This document shows, piece after piece, positions 1 through 6,163 of a DNA stretch of 8,611 nt. A program made the translations under genes and the position numbers. The DNA is taken from positions 1 through 8,611 of the forward strand of contig JAIDPG010000183.1 of NCBI GenBank assembly GCA_029062865.1, read 5' to 3'. Position 1 is the first letter of the stretch, and every line of letters starts with the position of its first letter. Under the pieces are notes generated by a model. The model was not told where the DNA came from. It made no database searches and was given only the letters and a program-made list of their open reading frames with translations. Source of the DNA: Oscillospiraceae bacterium. GTDB taxonomy: Bacteria; Bacillota; Clostridia; Oscillospirales; Ruminococcaceae.

Positions 1-732
1 TACGCCCACAGCATAATCCCCGGCGAAATTCCAGAGCTTAACGACCGGAAAAGCTATTTCTTTTTTATGCGCAGAGAGGACGAGTTTGAAAGCCTGAAAA
101 CCGCGATAGAGCTTTGCAAAACGCGCCTCCCGAAAGCCTACGGCTACGATCCGTTTGACGACATTCAGGTGCTTTGCCTGTCGCGAATAGGCGCGGTGGG
201 AACGGAGAACGTAAACCGCGCGCTCCAGGCGGCGCTTAATCCGCCGTCCGGAAAAAAGTGCGAAATGCAGATGTTCGACAGGGTGGTTTTCCGCGACGGC
301 GACAAGATAATGCAAACGAAAAACGACTACGACGTTGAGTGGACGCGCGGCGCGGAAAAATCGCACGGCATCTACAACGGCGACATCGGCAGGATCTTGA
401 CCACCGACCGCGTAAACCACCGCTGCGAGATAGATTTCGAGGGACGAAACGCAAGATACGAGGCGGATATGCTCAAGAAGATCGAGCTCGCCTACGCGGT
501 GACGGTTCACAAAAGCCAGGGCAGCGAATATCCCGCGGTTATACTGTTATTGCCGAATCAGTTCAATAAGCTGTCCTACCGCAATCTGTTGTACACCGCG
601 ATAACAAGAGCGAAGAAAACACTGATAGTCATCGGCACGGAAACCAAGATCGAGCAAATGGTGCGCAGCGACCGCCGCGACGAGCGATTTTCAAACCTCG
701 CGCCGATGCTGGAGGATATGTTTGTTGAATAG
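1..732 (+). CDS. recD2: RecD2-type DNA helicase, C-terminal part (5' end outside window)
   Basis: This is the C-terminal 243 residues of a superfamily 1B 5'-3' DNA helicase of the RecD2 (RecD-like, RecBC-independent) family, which are usually about 720-750 residues long. The frame is open from base 1, so the ATG at 67 is internal and not the start. Visible in order: the FFF-R-R-E-D segment (residues about 20-27) and the GYDPFDDIQVL strand typical of the second RecA-like domain; an SH3-like insert with MQTKNDYDVEW and GIYNGDIGRI; helicase motif V region AYAVTVHKSQGSEYPAVI (about 164-181); and motif VI with SYRNLLYTAITRAKK (about 192-206), which carries the arginine finger. The Walker A and B motifs lie upstream of the window. 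The family is tied to DNA repair and replication-fork processing in the cytoplasm. The stop is 6 bp before comF, so the two genes are probably cotranscribed. The family assignment is confident; the exact role in this organism is inferred. Confidence 0.93.
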   Translation, partial: YAHSIIPGEIPELNDRKSYFFFMRREDEFESLKTAIELCKTRLPKAYGYDPFDDIQVLCLSRIGAVGTENVNRALQAALNPPSGKKCEMQMFDRVVFRDGDKIMQTKNDYDVEWTRGAEKSHGIYNGDIGRILTTDRVNHRCEIDFEGRNARYEADMLKKIELAYAVTVHKSQGSEYPAVILLLPNQFNKLSYRNLLYTAITRAKKTLIVIGTETKIEQMVRSDRRDERFSNLAPMLEDMFVE

Positions 733-738
733 AATTAT

Positions 739-1452
739 ATGATAAACGAGCTTAAAATTCACGAGATGAAGCGGCGCGCGGTTTCGATCATCTTCCCGAA
801 CGTCTGCCCGTTTTGCGGACGAGTTGTAAACGCGCGGGAATATTACTGCCCGTCGTGCGTGGAAATGCTCCCGAAGATATGCCGCGAGCTTTCTCCGCCC
901 GAAAACGTTTCGCGGCTTTTTGCGTGCTGTTGGTACAGCGGCATAGCGCGGGAGGCGGTTCACAGGCTGAAATTCGGCTGCATTATCGACCCTGCCGACG
1001 CGTTCTCGCTGATGATGAGCGAGACGCTTGCGGATCACGCCAAGGACTTCGACGCAATAGTTCCCGTGCCGAGCGGGATCAAAAGCATTGAAAAGCGCGG
1101 GTTTTCCCCGGCGAAGGTCATCGCGAGGCGTATTTCAATGCGGCTGGAGCTTCCGATAGAACGCGCCCTTAAAGCCGGCGCGGACAAAATCGAGCAGAAA
1201 ACGCTCTCAAGGAAAAAGCGTCTGCAAAACGCCCGCGAGAGCTTTTTTGTGAAAAACAACGCCGAGATCGCGGGAAAACGCCTGCTTCTCGTCGACGATG
1301 TGACGACAACGGGCAGCACGCTTTCCGTCCTTGCGGAACTGCTGTTAAAAGCGGGAGCGGCGGACGTTTCCGCGGCGGTTTTCGCGAAAGTCCCGGGCGA
1401 GTTCAAAAAGCTTGACGAGCCGAAGCGCTTCAAAAAACTCACCAAAAAATAA
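739..1452 (+). CDS. comF: ComF-family protein with zinc-ribbon and phosphoribosyltransferase fold
   Basis: This 237-residue protein has the architecture of the ComF/ComFC/GntX family. An N-terminal four-cysteine zinc-ribbon (C23-P-F-C26 and C37-P-S-C40) is followed by a type I phosphoribosyltransferase domain. Family signatures are VPVPSG at about 108-113, RGFSPAKVIA at about 122-131, the QKTLSRKKRLQNARESF stretch, and the PRPP-binding motif LLLVDDVTTTGST (V185-D186-D187 to T194). In naturally competent bacteria ComFC helps process incoming single-stranded DNA; in non-competent species the role is unclear and no reaction is firmly assigned. The chosen ATG is 6 bp after the recD2 stop and has no clear Shine-Dalgarno sequence, so translation may depend on coupling to recD2. 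An ATG at 766, just before MKRRAVSIIF, is an alternative start that is also without a good ribosome site. Length is normal for the family and nothing is truncated. Confidence 0.9.
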   Translation: MINELKIHEMKRRAVSIIFPNVCPFCGRVVNAREYYCPSCVEMLPKICRELSPPENVSRLFACCWYSGIAREAVHRLKFGCIIDPADAFSLMMSETLADHAKDFDAIVPVPSGIKSIEKRGFSPAKVIARRISMRLELPIERALKAGADKIEQKTLSRKKRLQNARESFFVKNNAEIAGKRLLLVDDVTTTGSTLSVLAELLLKAGAADVSAAVFAKVPGEFKKLDEPKRFKKLTKK

Positions 1453-1453
1453 C

Positions 1454-1482
1454 TTGTTTTTTCGGGGAAAATATGCTATAAT
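1454..1482 (+). promoter_or_regulatory. Sigma-70/SigA-type promoter for the miaB operon
   Basis: A -35 element TTGTTT (1454-1459) and a perfect -10 element TATAAT (1477-1482) are separated by 17 bp. The -10 is preceded by TG one base upstream (TGCTATAAT from 1474), making it an extended -10 promoter. Transcription would start around 1488-1491, giving a leader of about 25 nt before miaB. The -35 begins 1 bp after the comF stop codon, so this promoter separates the recD2-comF unit from the miaB-mutL unit. No experimental start site is known to me. Confidence 0.7.
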
Positions 1483-1514
1483 AAAATAATACCCGCAGCA
1501 AAAGAGGAAACATT

Positions 1515-2927
1515 ATGACTACTAGGATTTCCCAAGAGGAAATGGCATTGCAGCGCGATTTTATCAAAAAAGTCGCGGAGATAAATGCCCAAAACGCGCC
1601 GCCCGTGGCTCACGTCCACACGTTCGGCTGTCAGCAGAACGTTTCGGACGGCGAGAAGATCAAGGGTATGCTGGCGCTTATGGGCTACGGCTTTTCGGAC
1701 ACGCCCGACGGTGCGGATCTCGTCATCTTCAACACGTGCGCCGTCCGCGAGAACGCCGAGGACAGAGTTTTCGGAAACCTCGGCGCGCTGAAGCACGAAA
1801 AGGCTAAAAATCCCGAAATGCTCATCGGCGTTTGCGGCTGTATGGTGGAGCAGCAGCACATCACGAAAAAACTCAAGCAGAGCTTTCCGCACGTTGATCT
1901 TGTGTTCGGAACAAACGCGCTCCACACGCTCCCGAAGCTGATTTACGAGCAATTGAATATCGAAAACCGCGAAAAGCGCCGCCGCACGTTCTTTATCCCG
2001 GAGGGCGACGGAGTTATCGCGGAGGGCGTTCCGCTTCGGCGCGAAAACCCGTTTAAGGCAAGCATTCCGATAATGTACGGCTGCAACAACTTTTGCAGCT
2101 ATTGCATCGTGCCGTTTGTGCGGGGCAGAGAGCGATCCCGCGAGGTGCCGGACATTCTCGCAGAGGCGAGATCGGCTATAGACGGCGGCGCTCGCGAGCT
2201 GCTGCTGCTCGGGCAGAACGTCAACAGCTACGGCAAAGAGCCGGGTACGTCGTTTTCCGAGCTTCTGCGCGAGATAAACGCGCTTGACGGAGAGTTCAGA
2301 ATTTGCTATATGTCAAGCCACCCGAAGGATTTTTCGCGGGAGCTTATCGACACGATTGCGAGCTGCGAAAAAGTCACGCGGCATTTCCACCTCCCCGTGC
2401 AAAGCGGCAGTGACAGAATTCTGGAGCTGATGAACCGTCACTACACCCGCGAGGATTATTTCGCGATAGTCGACTATATCCGCGAGAGAGTACCCGACGC
2501 GGCGCTTACGTCGGACATTATTGTCGGCTTCCCGGGGGAGACTTACGACGACTTCAAGGACACGCTCTCGCTTATCGAGCGCGTGAAGTTCGACTCGCTG
2601 TACACGTTTATCTACAGCCCGCGCAAGGGCACAAAGGCGGCGGAAATGCCCGACCCGATTTCCGCGGAGGAAAAGGGAAAGTGGTTCGCGGAATTGCTCG
2701 AAGTCCAAGGACGGCTCGGCGAGAACGCGTACAACCGTTATGTCGGGCAGACGCTCAGAGTTCTCTGCGAGGGCGGCGGCAGAACCGACCCCGCGTTCCT
2801 CACCGGCAAAACCCCGCAGGACGCGATAGTCGACTTCGCGGGCGATAAATCACTTATCGGGAAATTCGTAAACGTAAAAATTGAAAAAGCGCTCAACTGG
2901 GCGCTTATCGGAAGCATTGTCAATTAA
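1515..2927 (+). CDS. miaB: MiaB, tRNA (N6-isopentenyl adenosine-37-C2) methylthiotransferase
   Basis: MiaB is a radical SAM enzyme that converts i6A37 to ms2i6A37 in tRNAs reading UNN codons, using two [4Fe-4S] clusters. The 470-residue protein has the full three-domain plan. The N-terminal methylthiotransferase domain has cluster cysteines C39 (HTFGCQQN), C75 (NTCAVRENA) and C109 (VCGCMVEQ); C107 is an extra nearby cysteine. The radical SAM core has C190-x3-C194-x2-C197 in MYGCNNFCSYCIVPF, followed by VRGRERSR, and later HLPVQSGSD and TSDIIVGFPGET. The C-terminal TRAM RNA-binding domain runs from about 409 to 468. The VRGRERSR and HLPVQSGSD wording fits MiaB better than MtaB or RimO. The start is supported by an AGAGGA ribosome site 6 nt upstream (1503-1508). 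It is the first gene after a good promoter and is followed by the ylbF-family gene, the usual Firmicute arrangement. MiaA, which makes the substrate i6A, is not in the window but is often found downstream of mutL. Confidence 0.97.
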   Translation: MTTRISQEEMALQRDFIKKVAEINAQNAPPVAHVHTFGCQQNVSDGEKIKGMLALMGYGFSDTPDGADLVIFNTCAVRENAEDRVFGNLGALKHEKAKNPEMLIGVCGCMVEQQHITKKLKQSFPHVDLVFGTNALHTLPKLIYEQLNIENREKRRRTFFIPEGDGVIAEGVPLRRENPFKASIPIMYGCNNFCSYCIVPFVRGRERSREVPDILAEARSAIDGGARELLLLGQNVNSYGKEPGTSFSELLREINALDGEFRICYMSSHPKDFSRELIDTIASCEKVTRHFHLPVQSGSDRILELMNRHYTREDYFAIVDYIRERVPDAALTSDIIVGFPGETYDDFKDTLSLIERVKFDSLYTFIYSPRKGTKAAEMPDPISAEEKGKWFAELLEVQGRLGENAYNRYVGQTLRVLCEGGGRTDPAFLTGKTPQDAIVDFAGDKSLIGKFVNVKIEKALNWALIGSIVN

Positions 2928-2930
2928 AAA

Positions 2931-2944
2931 TCCTCCTCGGAGGA
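2931..2944. repeat. Short perfect hairpin between miaB and the ylbF-family gene
   Basis: TCCTCC-TC-GGAGGA is a perfect inverted repeat with 6-bp arms, more realistically a 5-bp stem with a CTCG tetraloop. It begins 3 bp after the miaB stop. It is not a standard terminator because it is followed by GAGAAAAATATAAC rather than a U tract. The GGAGG arm resembles a Shine-Dalgarno core but lies about 35 nt before the next start codon. That gene has its own AAGGAG site (2965-2970). It may be an RNA-processing or stabilising hairpin in the operon mRNA; this is inference. Confidence 0.5.
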
Positions 2945-2978
2945 GAGAAAAATATAACACGAAAAAGGAGAAATTATT

Positions 2979-3398
2979 ATGACTGTTATTGAAGCGTCAA
3001 GAGCACTTGGAGAGGTAGTTCAGGCGGACGAGCGCTATAAGGAGTACGTCCGCTGCAGAGACATCAACGATGAGGACAAGGTCCTGCAGGATCTGATCGG
3101 CGAGTTCAATCTCGTTCGCCAGAACCTTGCAATGGAAAGCGACAAGCCCGCGGGCGAGCGCGACGACGAAAAGGTTCGCGAACTCACCGAAAAAATGCAC
3201 AAGGCGTATGAAGCTGTTATGACCAACGAGAATATGGCGGCGTTTACAATGGCGAAGCAGGGAATGGATAAGCTGATGAGCGAGATAAACACGATTCTCA
3301 CCTATTCCGTTGAGGGCGAGGACCCCAGAACCTGCCCGACCGAGCCCCCCGCGGCGGATTGCAGCGGAAGCTGCAGCACGTGCGGCGGCTGCGGCTGA
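2979..3398 (+). CDS. YlbF/YmcA (Com_YlbF) family protein with cysteine-rich C-terminal tail
   Basis: This is a 139-residue, mostly helical, acidic protein of the YlbF/YmcA family. The helical body (about 1-110) shows the family pattern: an EASRALGEVV-type start, an ERYKEYVRCRD helix, LQDLIGEFNLVRQNL and the final MAKQGMDKLMSEINTIL helix. In B. subtilis, YlbF (RicF), YmcA (RicA) and YaaT (RicT) form a complex that carries [4Fe-4S] clusters and affects RNase Y-dependent mRNA maturation, competence, biofilm formation and sporulation; ymcA lies next to miaB there. The tail here has five cysteines at 119, 128, 132, 135 and 138, spaced C-x8-C-x3-C-x2-C-x2-C among Gly and Ser, suitable for a metal or Fe-S site. 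C26 is the only other cysteine. The start has AAGGAG at 2965-2970, 8 nt upstream. I cannot tell whether it corresponds to YlbF or YmcA, so no symbol is given. The cytoplasmic location is inferred from the lack of a signal peptide. Confidence 0.85.
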   Translation: MTVIEASRALGEVVQADERYKEYVRCRDINDEDKVLQDLIGEFNLVRQNLAMESDKPAGERDDEKVRELTEKMHKAYEAVMTNENMAAFTMAKQGMDKLMSEINTILTYSVEGEDPRTCPTEPPAADCSGSCSTCGGCG

Positions 3399-3402
3399 TG
3401 TC

Positions 3403-3434
3403 GGTTGACAGTGTACAGTTGATAGTTGACAGTT
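3403..3434 (+). repeat. Heptanucleotide tandem repeat, consensus AGTTGAC, about 4.5 copies
   Basis: Read in sevens the sequence is GGTTGAC, AGTGTAC, AGTTGAT, AGTTGAC, AGTT. This is four full units plus a partial one, with a 7-bp period and one to three differences from the consensus in the diverged copies. It fills most of the gap between the ylbF-family stop (3398) and the mutS ribosome site, and is followed by a run of six T. The embedded TTGACA boxes (3405-3410 and 3426-3431) are a by-product of the repeat; neither has a -10 element at the right distance. Confidence 0.7.
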
Positions 3435-3445
3435 TTTTGAAGGCT

Positions 3446-3451
3446 AGGTGA
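3446..3451 (+). promoter_or_regulatory. Ribosome binding site that favours the ATG start of mutS
   Basis: AGGTGA matches the 3' end of 16S rRNA over six bases and sits 5 nt before the ATG at 3457. A competing start, GTG at 3448, would use GAAGG (3439-3443) at 4 nt and add three residues (fMet-Ser-Gly). ATG with the longer match is preferred, but the choice is not certain. Confidence 0.55.
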
Positions 3452-3456
3452 GTGGA

Positions 3457-6069
3457 ATGGCGGACGAAAACGAGAAGAAAATCTCCCCGATGATGCAGCA
3501 GTATCTCGACATAAAAGAGCAGTACGGCGGGTATGTTTTGTTCTTCCGTTTGGGCGATTTTTATGAAATGTTTTTTGAGGACGCGGTGACGGTCTCGCGG
3601 GAGCTGGAGCTCGCTCTCACGTCACGCGCGGGCTCTCCGATGTGCGGAGTGCCGTTCCACAGCGCCGAGCTGTATATCAAGAAGCTCATCGACAGGGGCT
3701 TTAAGGTAGCTATCTGCGAGCAGCTGCAAGATCCCAAGCTCACGAAAGGGCTTGTGGAGCGCGGCGTGATCCGACTTGTAACGGCGGGCACCGTTACGGA
3801 ATCCGCGATGCTCTCCGAGGACAGCAACAACTACATCGCCTGCGTCTGCGCCGCAAAGGACGGCATCGGAATAGCACTCGCGGATATTTCAACGGGCGAG
3901 GCGCACGTTTTCGAGAAAAAGGGTAAAAACCGCGAGCAGGAGACTATCTCCGAGCTCTCGCGCTTCGCTCCGGTCGAGATTTTGATAAACAACGGCTTTC
4001 TTGACTTAAAAGAGGTCCACGAGTTTGTAAAAACCCGCCTTTCGGGCTGCGCCGTGGAAATGTCCGACGACGACTGCTTTGACATCTCCGACCCGACGGT
4101 TATCACATCTCAATTCGACGATTCTTCAGATTCAAGCGCTACGCTTGAAAGCCTCGGCATCGCATCGCTCACCTTGGCGCAGATGTCGCTTTCGGCGCTG
4201 TTCCGATATATCTGCACGGCGCAAAGAGTAACGGTAAAGCGCTTTGTGACGCTTTCCGTCCACGCGGGCGCAGAGTATATGGAGCTCTCGCTCACTGCGC
4301 GGCGAAACCTCGAGCTTTGCGAAACGCTCCGCTCGAAGGAAAAGCGCGGCTCGCTGCTTTGGGTGATCGACAAAACCGGCACGGCTATGGGGCGCAGAGT
4401 GCTCCGCGCGTGGATAGAGCGCCCGCTGACTTCCCACACGCAAATTCTCTCGCGTCTTGACGCGGTGGACGAGCTTGTGAGAAATCCCTCGCTTTTGTCG
4501 GACATTCGCGACGAGCTTAAGGGCGTTTACGATCTCGAGCGCCTGATGTCGCGCATAATCTATCGCTCCGCGACGCCAAGGGATATATACGCGTTCGGTC
4601 AGACGTTCTCGAAAATCCCCGCGCTGAAAGCAACGCTTTCGGATTTGAAATCAAAGCAGCTTGTGGAGCTGAATTCACAGCTTTCCGAGCTTACGGAGGT
4701 CTCGCAGCTTATCGGCAACGCGATCGTCGACGAGCCGCCGCAGACGCTGAAGGACGGCGGCGTTATAAAGCCCGGCTTCAATGAGGAAATTGACCGCCTT
4801 CGCGAGATAACGGGCGGCGGCAGGGACATTCTGAAGCAGATCGAGCAGCGCGAGCGCGAGGCTACGAATATCCGGACGTTAAAGGTCGGCTACAACCGCG
4901 TTTTCGGTTATTATATCGAGGTATCAAAAAGCTTTATCGACCAGGTACCCGCGCATTATATCAGAAAGCAAACGCTCACGAACGGTGAGCGCTACATAAC
5001 GGAGGAGCTCAAAAAGGTCGAGGGGGAAATCCTCGGCGCGAACGACAGAATTCTCGGACTGGAGCAGGCGGTGTTCAACGAGATACGCGATTATATCGCG
5101 ACAAAGCTCACCGAGGTTCAGGAGACCGCGGGTGCGGCAGCAAGGCTCGACGCGCTCTGCTCCTTCGCGCAGGTGTCGCTGGAGTACGGCTACGTAAAGC
5201 CCGAGATAACGCTCGATCCCGTAATCGACATTCGCGACGGCAGGCACCCCGTGATCGAGAAAATGATGCAGGATCATTCGTTTACACCCAACGACGTGCT
5301 GCTTGATAATTACGACAACAGGCTGCTTATAATAACGGGCCCCAATATGTCGGGAAAATCGACGTTTATGCGCCAGACAGCGCTTATCGTGCTTATGGCG
5401 CAGATAGGCTGCTTTGTTCCCGCGAAATACGCGAAGATAGGCGTTGTGGATAAGATCTTCACAAGAGTAGGCGCGTCGGACGACCTCACCGCGGGGCAGT
5501 CGACGTTTATGGTGGAGATGAACGAGGTCGCCGAGATACTCAGAAACGCGACGAAAAACAGCCTTGTTATCTTAGACGAGATCGGGCGCGGCACGTCGAC
5601 GTTCGACGGAATCTCGATCGCCCGCTCCGTGGCGGAGCACATCGTAAAGAAAATCGGCTGCAAAACGCTTTTCGCTACGCATTATCATGAGCTTATTACG
5701 ATGGAAAGCGAAATGGACGGCGTTCGGAATTTCAGCGTCGCGGTGTCACGCCGCGGCGACGATATTAAATTCCTGCACAGGATTATCAAGGGCGGCACGG
5801 ACGACAGCTACGGCATTGAAGTAGCGAAACTCGCGGGGCTTCCTCAGGCTGTAATAAAACGCGCCAAAGAGGAGCTGAAGGAGCTGGAGATAAGCGGCAA
5901 AATGCGACTTTCGGAGGCGATAGAGAACAACCGCAGCGACCAGTTCAACTTCGCCGCCGTAAATGAGCAGAACGCGCTCGCAAGGCTGCGCTCGCTCGAC
6001 ATCAACACGATAAGCCCGCTGGACGCGCTGATGCTTATAAAGGAGCTCAAAGAGAGTCTTGACGGCTAG
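3457..6069 (+). CDS. mutS: DNA mismatch repair protein MutS
   Basis: MutS recognises base mismatches and small insertion/deletion loops and uses ATP to recruit MutL. This copy is 870 residues from the ATG at 3457, a normal MutS1 length. The mismatch-binding domain carries the Phe-x-Glu motif in GDFYEMF (F35, E37) and the AICEQLQDPK segment. The connector and core/lever domains follow, with LERLMSRI and the clamp-region KVGYNRVFGYYIEVSKS. The C-terminal ABC-type ATPase has Walker A GPNMSGKST (628-636, K634), the signature region DDLTAGQSTFMVEM, Walker B LVILDEIGRGTSTFDG (D707, E708) and the ATHYHEL His switch. No key residue is missing, so the protein should be active. Near the C-terminus DQFNFAA (Q829-F832) stands roughly where a beta-clamp motif is often found, but the match to the usual QLxLF form is poor. 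A GTG at 3448 is an alternative start. It lies within the miaB-to-mutL operon, 58 bp after the preceding gene. Confidence 0.98.
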   Translation: MADENEKKISPMMQQYLDIKEQYGGYVLFFRLGDFYEMFFEDAVTVSRELELALTSRAGSPMCGVPFHSAELYIKKLIDRGFKVAICEQLQDPKLTKGLVERGVIRLVTAGTVTESAMLSEDSNNYIACVCAAKDGIGIALADISTGEAHVFEKKGKNREQETISELSRFAPVEILINNGFLDLKEVHEFVKTRLSGCAVEMSDDDCFDISDPTVITSQFDDSSDSSATLESLGIASLTLAQMSLSALFRYICTAQRVTVKRFVTLSVHAGAEYMELSLTARRNLELCETLRSKEKRGSLLWVIDKTGTAMGRRVLRAWIERPLTSHTQILSRLDAVDELVRNPSLLSDIRDELKGVYDLERLMSRIIYRSATPRDIYAFGQTFSKIPALKATLSDLKSKQLVELNSQLSELTEVSQLIGNAIVDEPPQTLKDGGVIKPGFNEEIDRLREITGGGRDILKQIEQREREATNIRTLKVGYNRVFGYYIEVSKSFIDQVPAHYIRKQTLTNGERYITEELKKVEGEILGANDRILGLEQAVFNEIRDYIATKLTEVQETAGAAARLDALCSFAQVSLEYGYVKPEITLDPVIDIRDGRHPVIEKMMQDHSFTPNDVLLDNYDNRLLIITGPNMSGKSTFMRQTALIVLMAQIGCFVPAKYAKIGVVDKIFTRVGASDDLTAGQSTFMVEMNEVAEILRNATKNSLVILDEIGRGTSTFDGISIARSVAEHIVKKIGCKTLFATHYHELITMESEMDGVRNFSVAVSRRGDDIKFLHRIIKGGTDDSYGIEVAKLAGLPQAVIKRAKEELKELEISGKMRLSEAIENNRSDQFNFAAVNEQNALARLRSLDINTISPLDALMLIKELKESLDG

Positions 6070-6080
6070 CCAACCCTTGA

Positions 6081-6117
6081 TTTATGCTTTCCCCGCCGGA
6101 GGCGGGGAAAGCATAAA
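6081..6117. repeat. Perfect 17-bp-arm palindrome after mutS
   Basis: The left arm (6081-6097, TTTATGCTTTCCCCGCC) and right arm (6101-6117) are exact reverse complements around a GGA loop (6098-6100). The stem would be very stable as RNA. It lies 11 bp after the mutS stop. The base run after it on the + strand is AAGAAAAACC, so it lacks the U tract of an intrinsic terminator; read from the - strand the tail is also poor. Its core CCCCGCCGGAGG recurs at 7179-7190 before mutL. It could be an intergenic palindromic repeat of the REP/MITE kind or an mRNA 3'-end stabiliser that lowers read-through to the downstream genes; both are inference. Confidence 0.8.
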
Positions 6118-6163
6118 AAGAAAAACCATAAGAGAAAGTTTAGGATTATAGGGAGGCAGTGTA

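Noticed and set aside
67..732. ATG at 67 as the start of a short separate gene
   Set aside because: The frame is open from base 1 and the upstream residues (RKSYFFF) continue the RecD2 family sequence, so the ATG is internal.
1422..1466. Intrinsic terminator at the end of comF (GAAGCGCTTC palindrome and later TTTTTT)
   Set aside because: The GC-containing palindrome (1422-1431) is followed by A-rich sequence. The T run lies about 25 bp further on, next to an A/T-only pairing that would not make a stable terminator stem.
1476..1952. 158-codon open frame on the - strand opposite the start of miaB
   Set aside because: miaB is unambiguous on the + strand here, and the antisense frame also covers the miaB promoter. 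No family features are visible.
2953..2958. TATAAC as a -10 element for the ylbF-family gene
   Set aside because: The nearest -35-like sequence, TTGTCA at 2917-2922, is 30 bp away, too far for a normal promoter.
3405..3431. TTGACA boxes as -35 elements for a mutS promoter
   Set aside because: No -10-like hexamer lies 16-18 bp downstream of either box; the boxes are part of the 7-bp tandem repeat.
6081..6125. Intrinsic terminator after mutS
   Set aside because: The stem is perfect, but the sequence following it is A-rich with no T run on the + strand, so it fails the usual definition. It is recorded as a palindrome instead.
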